A stretch of 64,000 nucleotides of DNA from Galbibacter pacificus. Its GTDB lineage: Bacteria > Bacteroidota > Bacteroidia > Flavobacteriales > Flavobacteriaceae. The notes beneath the pieces are model-generated. The model was not told the DNA's origin. It made no database searches and worked only from the letters and a program-made list of their open reading frames with translations. Positions within the stretch are counted from its first letter, which is position 1; each line of letters opens with the position of its first letter. The position numbers and the translations under genes are program-made. The stretch covers positions 248,001-312,000 of the forward strand of contig NZ_JAPMUA010000004.1 in the NCBI RefSeq assembly GCF_029603155.1, given 5' to 3'. Below, piece by piece: positions 44,094-52,497 of the stretch.

Positions 44094-45122
44094 TTATTTT
44101 TCAATGGGGCTAAGTGCCCATTCATCGATCCAACGGGATAATACTTTTACCCATGCTTCATCATCGTTCAAGCAGGCGAGCATATGAAACGTTTTGCCTC
44201 CATTTTGTTGAAATTCATGCCGGGCCTCCATTCCAATTTCTTCTAAAGTTTCTATACAATCTGACACAAATGCGGGGGTAACCACGGCAAGCTTATCCAC
44301 GCCTTCGCTTGCAAATTTATTAATTGTTTTGTCGGTAAAAGGTTGCAACCAAGGATCTATACCCAATCTTGATTGAAAAGAACTTGAGTATGTCCCTTCC
44401 TTTAACCCTAAATAAGCGGCCACCTGCCTTGTGGTTTCCAAACATTGGTGACGGTAACAAAATTGATGCGCAGGAGAAGCGGTTTGGCAACATTGCCCGT
44501 CTATTTTACAATGCGACTTTGTAATATCAGACTTTTTGATGTGCCTTTCCGGAACCCCGTGGTATGAAAACAGCAAATGGTCCCACTCCTTATTTTCCAA
44601 TTGCGATTGAATGGATTCGGATAACACGCGCACATAATCCGGGTGATTGTAAAAAGCCGGTACATTGGTAAACTGCATTTCCGGAAAATGCCTTTGCCGC
44701 AATTCTTCGGCCTTGACCAAAATGGTTTCCGTTGTAGCCATGGCAAATTGTGGGTATAGGGGTATTAATAAAACATCGGTTACGCCTTCGTTATAAAGTG
44801 TTTGCAAACCGTTTTGTATGGATGGGTTTCCGTAGCGCATGGCCAAAGCCACGGGAACCTGTGTTAAATGGTCTATTTTTTCCTGCAATCTCTCTGAAAG
44901 GACAATTAACGGGGATCCTTCCTCCCACCAGATTTTTTCATAAGCTGCCGCAGATTTTTTTGGTCTGGTATTTAAAATTATTCCTTTTACAATGAAAGTG
45001 CGTAGCCATAAAGGAAGGTCTATAACTCGTTCGTCCATTAAAAACTCTTCTAAATATCGCTTAACATCTTTAGGGTCTGTAGAATCTGGAGAACCCAAAT
45101 TAACCAATAATACTCCTTTCAT
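44094..45122 (-). CDS. hemH: Ferrochelatase
   Basis: Inserts Fe2+ into protoporphyrin IX, the last step of haem synthesis. It has 342 residues. The family start MKGVLLVNLGSPDS, the active-site His in FSYHGVPERHIKKS (about 188) and the catalytic Glu in CIETLEEIG (about 292) are all present. A cysteine-rich insert, HCKIDGQCCQTASPAHQFC, follows the active-site His. A -7 element is found 50 bp upstream. It is the first of hemH-MATE-hemJ-kinase-hydratase on the minus strand. Confidence 0.95.
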   Translation of the reverse strand: MKGVLLVNLGSPDSTDPKDVKRYLEEFLMDERVIDLPLWLRTFIVKGIILNTRPKKSAAAYEKIWWEEGSPLIVLSERLQEKIDHLTQVPVALAMRYGNPSIQNGLQTLYNEGVTDVLLIPLYPQFAMATTETILVKAEELRQRHFPEMQFTNVPAFYNHPDYVRVLSESIQSQLENKEWDHLLFSYHGVPERHIKKSDITKSHCKIDGQCCQTASPAHQFCYRHQCLETTRQVAAYLGLKEGTYSSSFQSRLGIDPWLQPFTDKTINKFASEGVDKLAVVTPAFVSDCIETLEEIGMEARHEFQQNGGKTFHMLACLNDDEAWVKVLSRWIDEWALSPIEK

Positions 45123-45171
45123 TCATTCTTGCTTTTTTGCTCTGTGCCAAGCAGGTTTTTTAAATTTTTTG

Positions 45172-45179
45172 CAAAGCTA
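45172..45179 (-). promoter_or_regulatory. -7 promoter element (TAGCTTTG) of hemH
   Basis: Exact TAnnTTTG match on the minus strand, 49 bases before the hemH ATG. Confidence 0.5.
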
Positions 45180-45247
45180 ATGCTTTAACATATTAATTTC
45201 TTCTTTTTCCCTGTTAAGGTTTTATGCCGCTATAAATAATATTGATA

Positions 45248-46024
45248 TTAATCACGCCCCAAGCAATAGGTAAGACCTCCCAATACATGCGCTACAAAAA
45301 GGGGTTCTGAATAAGACTCGATGGTATGGCCCCCACCGATATAAAAGGCCCGGCCACCATCAAACTCATGATACCATGCAATTGGATGGTGCTCGCCGTT
45401 TTCTCCGCCTTCATATGAATTTTCATCTAAATTAAGCAACACATGTATATCGGGGTTAATATCTTTAAAGTTATACCACTCGTCGTTCCTTTCCCACGTT
45501 TTTCCGGGCAACATTTGTGTTGAGACATGTGATTTATCTAGAATCTGTATTGTGGCCTTTCGTACATTTGGGTTATTAGGGTGACTTACAAAATAAGCCC
45601 CGACCAGTTTTCCGTACCATGGCCAGCCATATTCGGTATCGCTGGCGGCATGGATGCCCATAAAACTGCCACCGTTTTGAATGTATTTTTTAAAGGCCTG
45701 CTGTTGTTCGTCCCCAAGTACGTCCATGGTGGTGGAAAGAAATAAAACTACTTTGTATTTTGATAGGTTCGATGTGTTAAACTGCAACGAATCTTCTGTA
45801 TGCACAACTTTAAAATTATTTTCATTTCCCAGTTTTTTTATCAGTTCGACACCTGTTTCAATAGATTTGTGCCTATATCCATTGGTTTTTGTAAAAACAA
45901 GCACCTGTTCTTCCTGCGGTACTTTGCCCGTGTTATCTTTTTCTGAATCTTGTGCGGTACAAAATAAAAAGCAATTGAGGAACAAAATAAAAAAGACTTT
46001 GCAAGTTGGTTTTAAGCTTATCAT
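45248..46024 (-). CDS. ThuA-like domain protein, exported
   Basis: 258 residues with an N-terminal signal sequence (to about FLFCTAQ, 25). The mature protein is a ThuA domain, a glutamine-amidotransferase-like fold: VLVFTKTNGYRHKSIETGVELIKKLG, GIHAASDTEYGWPWYGKLVGAYF, HPIAWYHEFDGGRAFYIGGGH. ThuA was named for trehalose/disaccharide use in rhizobia; the activity of exported forms is uncertain. It lies 3 bp after the AraC-type regulator gene and is evidently co-transcribed with it. Confidence 0.88.
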   Translation of the reverse strand: MISLKPTCKVFFILFLNCFLFCTAQDSEKDNTGKVPQEEQVLVFTKTNGYRHKSIETGVELIKKLGNENNFKVVHTEDSLQFNTSNLSKYKVVLFLSTTMDVLGDEQQQAFKKYIQNGGSFMGIHAASDTEYGWPWYGKLVGAYFVSHPNNPNVRKATIQILDKSHVSTQMLPGKTWERNDEWYNFKDINPDIHVLLNLDENSYEGGENGEHHPIAWYHEFDGGRAFYIGGGHTIESYSEPLFVAHVLGGLTYCLGRD

Positions 46025-46027
46025 AAT

Positions 46028-46885
46028 TTAAGTGTTTAATGACATTATGTATTTTTTTGGTGTGGTTCCGTACTTTTTCTTGAAAGCGGCAATAAAATGA
46101 CTTGCGGTGCTATATCCTACGCGCAAACCGACTTCGTTTACATTAAGTTCGCCCGTTTCGAGCATTTTTCGCGCATATTCCATTTTATAATCAAACAAAA
46201 AACTATACACCGAATCTCCATAGACCTGCTTAAACCCTTCTTTTAATTTTTTTAAGTTTAACCCTATTTCATCCGACAGTTCTTGAAGCGAGGGCGGTTC
46301 AGCCATTCTGGAAATAACAATGTCTTTTGCCTTTCTAATGCGGCGGACATTGTCTTCGTCTATTAAAAACGGACATTGTTCTATATCGGCGTCTTCCGGT
46401 TTGTTGAAATAAAGGCTCAATAGCTCGTATATCTTCCCTTTTAAATAAAGCGGCTTTATGGACGGGTGCAGATTATAATTCATTATCTGGCTTAAAACCA
46501 CAGACATCACCGGGGTTATTATGGCATTGTTGTAATATTTCTTATCTATGTTTTCTTCATTTAAAAAATGAATATAATCTGCTTCCGAAGAAAAAAGCGA
46601 GTGAAACTTCTTTATGGGTATCAATACGGAGATAAGCCAGGTTTTCGAGTTGAGCTCCAAATTGATGGGTAAATCCCGTTGTGGGTTGTAAAGTAGTAAA
46701 GCTTGGTCTTCTTTTAAGTCAATGGCATAATTTCCCTGGTTAAAATGAAAAATCGAACTTCCCTTTAAACAAAAGTGGAACTGGATAAAACTACTGTCAA
46801 TTTGTTTGCTAATATGCTGAATGTCATTACCTTCATTTTGAATTTTCAACAAAGTCAGCCTATCTTCAATTATAATTTCTTCCAT
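46028..46885 (-). CDS. AraC-family transcriptional regulator
   Basis: 285 residues from the ATG at 46885 (a GTG two codons upstream is also in frame). The N-terminal ~180 residues are a cupin-like sensor region; the C-terminal ~100 carry two HTH motifs, PSLQELSDEIGLNLKKLKEGFKQVYG and VNEVGLRVGYSTASHFIAAFKKKYGTTPKKY. The wording of the second HTH is that of PchR/YbtA-type AraC proteins, which often sense siderophores or iron state. It is divergent from hemA across a 238-bp spacer with candidate operators, and it heads an operon with the ThuA gene. Confidence 0.92.
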   Translation of the reverse strand: MEEIIIEDRLTLLKIQNEGNDIQHISKQIDSSFIQFHFCLKGSSIFHFNQGNYAIDLKEDQALLLYNPQRDLPINLELNSKTWLISVLIPIKKFHSLFSSEADYIHFLNEENIDKKYYNNAIITPVMSVVLSQIMNYNLHPSIKPLYLKGKIYELLSLYFNKPEDADIEQCPFLIDEDNVRRIRKAKDIVISRMAEPPSLQELSDEIGLNLKKLKEGFKQVYGDSVYSFLFDYKMEYARKMLETGELNVNEVGLRVGYSTASHFIAAFKKKYGTTPKKYIMSLNT

Positions 46886-46942
46886 GAGCACTTACAGCGT
46901 TATTTTTTTATAAAATCAAGCACTTGTAATTTCAGTGTGTTA

Positions 46943-46959
46943 TTTAGAATTGTTCTAAA
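46943..46959. promoter_or_regulatory. PerR/Fur-like palindrome between araC and hemA
   Basis: TTTAGAA-TTG-TTCTAAA, a perfect 17-bp inverted repeat. Its core TTAGAATTGTTCTAA fits the 7-1-7 layout of PerR/Fur-family boxes (TTATAAT-n-ATTATAA) with few changes. It is 58 bp from the AraC start and about 135 bp from the hemA -7 element. Confidence 0.45.
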
Positions 46960-46964
46960 CAAAA

Positions 46965-46984
46965 AACCCGAAAAGGGTTTATTT
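46965..46984. other. Small hairpin in the araC-hemA spacer
   Basis: AAACCC (46965-46970), loop GAAAA less one pairing base, GGGTTT (46975-46980), then ATTTT. It looks like a weak terminator, but no plus-strand gene precedes it; it could end an upstream leader transcript. Confidence 0.35.
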
Positions 46985-47092
46985 TACTTCAAAAGTACAT
47001 TATTTTAAGCTATAAAAGTCCAAAAAAACACTGTTTTTCTTGTAGCGACATAAAAAGTTCTTCTAGCGTTATTTTTTTACTTTTATAAAATA

Positions 47093-47100
47093 TATTTTTG
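47093..47100 (+). promoter_or_regulatory. -7 promoter element (TATTTTTG) of the hemA operon
   Basis: Exact TAnnTTTG match, 23 bases before the hemA ATG, directly after the second copy of the 15-bp direct repeat. Confidence 0.5.
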
Positions 47101-47123
47101 TCACCGATTTCAGAAAACACTGA

Positions 47124-48377
47124 ATGGAAGCTTATAATATATCAAAACATAGTTCTTTCTACGCCATTGGCATTAGCTACAAAAAAGCCGATGCCGCCCT
47201 TAGGGGGAAATTCAGTTTGGACGAGACAGCAAAAAATGCACTTTTGGATCAAGCGAAGTCTGCCGGGATAGATGGCATTTTAGTAACCTCGACCTGCAAC
47301 CGAACCGAAATATTTGGTTTTGCACAGCACCCGTTTCAACTTATTCAACTGCTTTGTGGCAATTCCAACGGTACCGTGGAAGAGTTTCAGAGCATTGGCT
47401 ATGTATATAAAAACAACCATGCCATTTCTCATTTATTTAGGGTCGGGACCGGTTTGGACAGTCAGATTTTGGGCGATTTTGAAATTATCAGTCAGATAAA
47501 GCAAAGTTTCATAGCTTCAAAAGAAAAAGGGGTAACCAATCATTTTATGGAGCGTCTTTGCAACAGCGTAATACAGGCAAGCAAGCGCATTAAAAACGAA
47601 ACCGAGATTTCATCGGGGGCAACTTCGGTTGCATTTGCTTCGGTACAATACATTTTGGCCAAAGTGCCCGATATTTCCAATAAAAACATTTTGCTTTTCG
47701 GAACGGGGAAAATAGGCCGGAATACCTGTGAAAATTTGGTAAAACATACCAAGAACGACCATATTGTCCTTATTAATAGGACCAAGGACAAAGCAGAGAA
47801 GGTTGCCGGGAAATTCAATTTAATAGTCAAGGAATACAGCAACCTTCCGGAAGAAATTAAAAAGAGCGACGTTCTTATCGTTGCAACGGGCGCCCAAAAG
47901 CCAACTATTTCAAAAGAACTTATTTACACTTCAAAAGATTTATTAATTTTAGACTTATCTATCCCCCAGAATGTCGATCTTAATGTGGAGGAGCACAAAA
48001 ACGTTACCTTGGTACATTTGGATCAGCTGTCTAGAATTACGGACGATACTTTAAAACGCAGGGAAAAATTTATTCCGCAGGCTGAAGCAATCATCCAAGA
48101 GGTAGAAACCGATTTTAAACATTGGCTGGAAACGCGAAAGTTTGCCCCCACCATTAAAGCATTGAAAAAAAAGTTAAAAACATTAAAAGATGCCGAAATT
48201 GATTTTCAGCGTAAAAAAATAAGCGACTTTAATGACGAACAGGCAGAAATTATAAGTAACCGCATCATTCAAAAAATCACGACGCACTTCGCCAATCATT
48301 TAAAAGAAAGTTCAAACACCTCAGACGACAGCATCGAACTTATAAAAAAAGTGTTTCAATTAGAAACTTCAAAATGA
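47124..48377 (+). CDS. hemA: Glutamyl-tRNA reductase
   Basis: First committed enzyme of the C5 route to 5-aminolevulinate: reduces glutamyl-tRNA to glutamate-1-semialdehyde with NADPH. It has 417 residues. The catalytic Cys is in STCNRTEIFGF (Cys58), the substrate domain has FRVGTGLDSQILGD, the NADPH domain has LLFGTGKIGRN, and a dimerisation helix is at the C-terminus. ATG at 47124 gives the expected N-terminus (SSFYAIGISYKKAD). Its stop overlaps the hemC start by four bases (ATGA). Confidence 0.96.
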   Translation: MEAYNISKHSSFYAIGISYKKADAALRGKFSLDETAKNALLDQAKSAGIDGILVTSTCNRTEIFGFAQHPFQLIQLLCGNSNGTVEEFQSIGYVYKNNHAISHLFRVGTGLDSQILGDFEIISQIKQSFIASKEKGVTNHFMERLCNSVIQASKRIKNETEISSGATSVAFASVQYILAKVPDISNKNILLFGTGKIGRNTCENLVKHTKNDHIVLINRTKDKAEKVAGKFNLIVKEYSNLPEEIKKSDVLIVATGAQKPTISKELIYTSKDLLILDLSIPQNVDLNVEEHKNVTLVHLDQLSRITDDTLKRREKFIPQAEAIIQEVETDFKHWLETRKFAPTIKALKKKLKTLKDAEIDFQRKKISDFNDEQAEIISNRIIQKITTHFANHLKESSNTSDDSIELIKKVFQLETSK

Positions 48378-49291
48378 ATAAAGTAATAAAAATTGGAACT
48401 CGCGATAGCGAACTGGCGCTATGGCAGGCTAACCACGTAAAAGATTTATTAATCCGCAATGGCCATGAAGCAACGATTGTTCCTGTAAAATCAGACGGGG
48501 ACCTTGTTCTGGACAAGCCCTTGCACGAATTGGGGATTACGGGCATTTTTACCAAAACCTTGGACGTTGCCATGCACAACGGCTTCATAGACATAGCCGT
48601 ACACAGCATGAAAGATGTTCCAACGCAGTTGCCTTCGGGCATAGTAAAAGCTGCCGTACTGGAAAGAGCAAACACAAAAGACCTGCTGATACACAAAGAA
48701 AAACCTCAGGGGTTTGGCAAAAAAGCAACCATAGCCACCGGGAGCCTTAGGCGCAAAGCACAATGGCTTAACAGATACCCAAAACACACCATTGAAGATC
48801 TTAGGGGCAATGTAAATACACGTCTTCAAAAATTAAAGGACAATGCTTGGGACGGTGCGGTTTTTGCCGCAGCAGGTTTGGAACGGATTAACCTAAAACC
48901 CAAACATTATACCGAACTGGACTGGATGATCCCTGCCCCGGCACAAGGAGCCATGCTTGTGGTTGCCATGGAAAACGACAACTATTCCCGAAAAGCGCTG
49001 GAAAAGCTAAGCCATTACGAAACCGATATCTGCACGAGCATCGAAAGGGACTTTTTAAGGACTTTAGAAGGTGGCTGCACGGCACCTATAGGAGCATTGG
49101 CAACTATTGATATTGATTACATAAGCTTTCTTGGCGGTGTTTTCTCTTTGGACGGAAAACAAAAAGCAACCGTTGAAAAGAGAGTACTTATTGAACATTG
49201 CGAAGGTTTAGGTGCTTTATGTGCCAAAGAAATATTAAGTTTGGGTGGAGAAGAAATAATGAAAAAAATTAAAAAAGAATTAAGTGTGTGA
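48374..49291 (+). CDS. hemC: Hydroxymethylbilane synthase (porphobilinogen deaminase)
   Basis: Joins four porphobilinogens into hydroxymethylbilane. It has 305 residues, the normal length. IKIGTRDSELALWQA at the start, the catalytic-loop stretch GSLRRKAQWL and the dipyrromethane-binding Cys in LEGGCTAPIGA (Cys235) are all present. It overlaps hemA by 4 bp and the following trkH by 4 bp (GTGA), so translation of the three genes is coupled. Confidence 0.97.
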   Translation: MNKVIKIGTRDSELALWQANHVKDLLIRNGHEATIVPVKSDGDLVLDKPLHELGITGIFTKTLDVAMHNGFIDIAVHSMKDVPTQLPSGIVKAAVLERANTKDLLIHKEKPQGFGKKATIATGSLRRKAQWLNRYPKHTIEDLRGNVNTRLQKLKDNAWDGAVFAAAGLERINLKPKHYTELDWMIPAPAQGAMLVVAMENDNYSRKALEKLSHYETDICTSIERDFLRTLEGGCTAPIGALATIDIDYISFLGGVFSLDGKQKATVEKRVLIEHCEGLGALCAKEILSLGGEEIMKKIKKELSV

Positions 49292-51030
49292 GAAAAGTTA
49301 GTCCGCAACGGTTATTTTTTTTAATAATTGACTTTATTGTCATTAGTTTTCTCATTTTTGATTTTGGGTTTTTTATTTACGAAAAATTCAGGGCCCATAA
49401 ACTCATTATCATAAGTGCATTAATATTAATCCTACTTGGCACCAATATATACCGTTATTTTATTTTAAAAGACAAAAGCCGAAAACTCCTTAGCCTAACC
49501 TATGTCAGCATTTTTTCGGCAGTGGTGCTTTTAAGCATAGGGGTGTATGTTTTTGCATCCCAACATATTTTGCAACAATACCTTTTTAAAATAAAACCGT
49601 TTTTAGAAGGGTCTCTGCTGCTCTACCTTATTTTAAGGCTTACCATTGTAATACGTTATTTGTACAGTATTTACTTTAACCCTGCAATTCTTTTTGCGGG
49701 AAGCTTTTTTATATTCGACCTCATAGGTGCCTTTTTATTAATGTTACCAAAGGCAACAACCGTTGGGGAATTGCATTTTATAGATGCCTTTTTTACCTCG
49801 ACAAGTGCCGTGTGCGTTACCGGCTTGGCAGTAATGGATACTGCTACCGATTTTACCGTATTTGGGCATACCATAATATTGTTCCTTATACAACTGGGCG
49901 GTTTGGGAATATTAACCTTTACCTCTTTTTTTGCTTATTTCTTTAAAGGCGGTTCATCGTTTAAGGAAACGCTCTATGTAAAAGATTATGTTGCTTCTGA
50001 AACCTTAAAGGACACTTTAAAATTTGCCATGAACATTGTTGCCTTTACCTTTGCTTTAGAAGGTATAGGCGCTATTTTTATTTATTTTTCAATTGAAGAC
50101 CTCTCTAAAATAGACAACCCCATCTTTTTTAGTATTTTTCATTCCATATCGGCATTTTGTAACGCTGGGTTTTCAACAGCTCCCGATGGGCTGTTTAACC
50201 AGGCATTGAGGTTTGACTATCCTTTTCAATGGGCCATTATGACACTTATTGTTTTTGGGGGCTTGGGTTACAATATCGTTTTTAATTTCTTTAGCTATTT
50301 AAAAACATACATTTTTAATTTGTTCAACCGCGAGCATAAAGCACAATTGGTAAGGCTGATTACCCTTAATTCTAAAATTGTAATGACAACAACCATGCTT
50401 TTGCTTATTTCGGGGTTTGTATTTTTCTATTTTAACGAAAGCAGCAATACACTTGTAGAACACAATTCTACCTTTGGAAAAATTACCGCCACTGCATTTC
50501 AATCGGTTACTCCAAGAACAGCAGGTTTTAACACAATAGATTATGCGCATTTAACCATGCCCTCTTTATTGTTTGTAATTTTGTTAATGTGGATAGGTGG
50601 CTCGCCAGCATCAACGGCCGGTGGTATAAAAACCACTACTTTTGCTTTGGCTACACTTAATATTTTTGCCATTGCCAGAAATAAAAAGCAAATAGAAATT
50701 GGAACCCGAAGTATTGATAATGCTACTTTAAACAGGGCCTTTGCCATTTTGTGCATTTCATTAATAACTATTGGTATTTCCATTTTATTGCTATTGTTTT
50801 TCGAACCCAAAAGAGACCTTATCTCGCTTGCATTCGAGTCTTTCTCTGCATATAGCACCGTTGGGCTCAGCTTAAATTTAACCCCCGTGCTGAGCTATCC
50901 CAGCAAGGTGGTAATAATTGTTGTAATGTTTATTGGGCGGATAGGAATGCTCAACATCCTTATAGGGGTTTTAAGACAAATGAACACTCAATTCTATGAG
51001 TATCCAAAAGAAAATATACTAATCAATTAA
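49288..51030 (+). CDS. trkH: TrkH/KtrB-family potassium uptake channel
   Basis: 580-residue membrane subunit of a K+ uptake system, starting with GTG at 49288 within the hemC stop. Four P-loops with filter motifs can be picked out: STSAVCVTGLAV, SISAFCNAGFST, SVTPRTAGFNT and SFSAYSTVGLSLN, each with the glycine of the selectivity filter. The N-terminal ~150 residues hold extra helices beyond the classic eight, as in many Bacteroidetes TrkH proteins. Its regulatory partner trkA follows after 14 bp. It is unusual that this pair sits inside a haem operon. Confidence 0.94.
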   Translation: MRKVSPQRLFFLIIDFIVISFLIFDFGFFIYEKFRAHKLIIISALILILLGTNIYRYFILKDKSRKLLSLTYVSIFSAVVLLSIGVYVFASQHILQQYLFKIKPFLEGSLLLYLILRLTIVIRYLYSIYFNPAILFAGSFFIFDLIGAFLLMLPKATTVGELHFIDAFFTSTSAVCVTGLAVMDTATDFTVFGHTIILFLIQLGGLGILTFTSFFAYFFKGGSSFKETLYVKDYVASETLKDTLKFAMNIVAFTFALEGIGAIFIYFSIEDLSKIDNPIFFSIFHSISAFCNAGFSTAPDGLFNQALRFDYPFQWAIMTLIVFGGLGYNIVFNFFSYLKTYIFNLFNREHKAQLVRLITLNSKIVMTTTMLLLISGFVFFYFNESSNTLVEHNSTFGKITATAFQSVTPRTAGFNTIDYAHLTMPSLLFVILLMWIGGSPASTAGGIKTTTFALATLNIFAIARNKKQIEIGTRSIDNATLNRAFAILCISLITIGISILLLLFFEPKRDLISLAFESFSAYSTVGLSLNLTPVLSYPSKVVIIVVMFIGRIGMLNILIGVLRQMNTQFYEYPKENILIN

Positions 51031-51044
51031 AAATTGGTATTATC

Positions 51045-51737
51045 ATGAAAATAATAATCTTTGGTTTAGGAAATTTTGGGACTTCGCTCGCCATGAAACT
51101 TACCGAGTCGGGCAACGAAGTTATTGGCGTAGACCTAAAAATGGAAAAAGTCAATCTCTTAAAGGACAAAATCGCCCACGCCATCTGCCTTGACGCGACC
51201 AACGAGCTGGCATACGATTCGCTTCCTTTAAAAGATGCGCATATTGCCATTGTAGCCATTGGCGAAAATGAAGGGGCCGCAATTATTACCACGGCAATTT
51301 TAAAAGATAAAACCGAGGCAAAAATTATAAGCAGGTCCCTATCTCCTGTGCACGACACGGTGCTCAAGGCCATGGGCATTAAAAATATTATCCACCCCGA
51401 ACAGGAAGCAGCAGCAAACCTTACGGGAAAAATCAACTTAAAGAACGTTCTGGACAATTTTAATCTGGACGACGAGTATTCCATTTCCGAAATTCAGGCG
51501 AAAGATTCTTTTGAAGACAAAACACTTCAAGAACTGGACTTCAGAAAAAAATACAACCTCAACGTGGTTACCATTATACGCCCTTGCAACAAAAAGAACT
51601 TCTTGGGCAACAAAATCAAAAAAAAGGAAGTTATAGGTTTGCCCGACAACAACACACGTATTCAAAAAAATGATCTTTTAATAGTTTTTGGAAGAAACGA
51701 AGACATTTCCAATTTTGGAGAAGAAATTTCTAAATGA
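51045..51737 (+). CDS. trkA: TrkA/KtrA-family regulatory subunit of the K+ channel
   Basis: 230-residue cytoplasmic RCK protein that gates TrkH in response to nucleotides. An N-terminal Rossmann domain (IIFGLGNFGTSLAMKL, GxGxxG; acidic end ...VIGVDLKMEKV) binds NAD(H) or ATP/ADP, and a C-terminal RCK_C domain runs from about 145 (DDEYSISEIQAKDSFEDKTLQELDF...). A single RCK unit of this size is KtrA-like; full-length TrkA has two. It lies 14 bp after trkH and 18 bp before hemD. Confidence 0.93.
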   Translation: MKIIIFGLGNFGTSLAMKLTESGNEVIGVDLKMEKVNLLKDKIAHAICLDATNELAYDSLPLKDAHIAIVAIGENEGAAIITTAILKDKTEAKIISRSLSPVHDTVLKAMGIKNIIHPEQEAAANLTGKINLKNVLDNFNLDDEYSISEIQAKDSFEDKTLQELDFRKKYNLNVVTIIRPCNKKNFLGNKIKKKEVIGLPDNNTRIQKNDLLIVFGRNEDISNFGEEISK

Positions 51738-51755
51738 TAAAAAGGATTGTAAGAA

Positions 51756-52406
51756 ATGATTGAAATTTTAAGTACGAAACGACTTAGCGTTACACAAAAA
51801 AATATTTTAGAAGAAGCAGCCATTCAATGTATTGAAAAAGATTTTATTGAAATAGCCCCGATATCATTTAAGACTCCCGAAACCATTGAAAATGCAATCT
51901 TTACCAGTAAAAATGCAGTAAATGCAATTCTGGACCGTTCCATAAAAATAAAAAATTGCTTTTGTGTAGGCGATAAAACCGAAGCCCTGCTTAAACACCA
52001 TGATTTCAATGTAGTTGAAAAAGCATATCAAGCTGGGGCACTGGCAAACAAAATTGTGGCAAAACACCCGGACAAGGATTTTTACCTGTTTTGCGGCAAC
52101 CTCCGCAGGGAAGAATTGCCAAAAATGCTTCGGAAAAACAATATTAAGCTCAACGAAATTCAGGTATACAAAACCAGGCTTACTTCTAAAAACATGATTC
52201 GTCAATATGATGGGATTTTATTTTTTAGCCCCAGTGCCGTAGAAAGCTATGCACAGCGGAATTTATTTGAAGACACCACCGTTTTCTGCCTTGGAAAAAC
52301 CACTGAGGCTGAAGCCAGAAAACACACCAACAATATCATTACCGCCAACAGGACCACTATTGAAAATGTGCTTGTTCAGGTAATCAAGCATTTTAAAGAA
52401 CATTAA
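51756..52406 (+). CDS. hemD: Uroporphyrinogen-III synthase
   Basis: Closes and inverts hydroxymethylbilane to uroporphyrinogen III. It has 216 residues, on the short side of the family. HemD is poorly conserved, so the call rests on typical pieces, AIFTSKNAVNAIL (about 48-60), FLFCGNLRREELPKML, YDGILFFSPSAVESY and VFCLGKTTEAEAR, and on its place between hemC/trkA and hemE. The start and spacing (18 bp after trkA) fit the operon. Confidence 0.9.
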   Translation: MIEILSTKRLSVTQKNILEEAAIQCIEKDFIEIAPISFKTPETIENAIFTSKNAVNAILDRSIKIKNCFCVGDKTEALLKHHDFNVVEKAYQAGALANKIVAKHPDKDFYLFCGNLRREELPKMLRKNNIKLNEIQVYKTRLTSKNMIRQYDGILFFSPSAVESYAQRNLFEDTTVFCLGKTTEAEARKHTNNIITANRTTIENVLVQVIKHFKEH

Positions 52407-52410
52407 GCTT

Positions 52411-52485
52411 CCTGCAAGGTTTCCAAAAAACCTTGTAGGTGTAAAAAACAAAACGTTGGGATTCAACAAAAACTCAACCTTGTAG
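52411..52485 (+). other. Hairpin with alternative partner between hemD and hemE
   Basis: CCTGCAAGGTTT (52411-52422) pairs with AAACCTTGTAGG (52428-52439), 12 bp with one G-U, but no T run follows, so it is not a standard terminator. The ten bases AACCTTGTAG recur exactly at 52476-52485, close to the hemE start, and could replace the first partner. Two mutually exclusive structures are therefore possible in the leader of hemE. Confidence 0.4.
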
Positions 52486-52497
52486 AAAAATAAAAAC

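Larger units (their letters stand above)
46896..47079. repeat. 15-bp direct repeat at both ends of the araC-hemA spacer
   Basis: AGCGTTATTTTTTTA occurs at 46896-46910, just before the AraC start, and again at 47065-47079, just before the hemA -7 element. Identical copies near both promoters suggest a shared binding site, perhaps of the AraC regulator itself. The T run lowers the weight of the match. Confidence 0.45.

Noticed and set aside
46965..46980. Terminator of an unseen plus-strand gene upstream of hemA
   Set aside because: No ORF ends there on the plus strand; kept only as a small hairpin.
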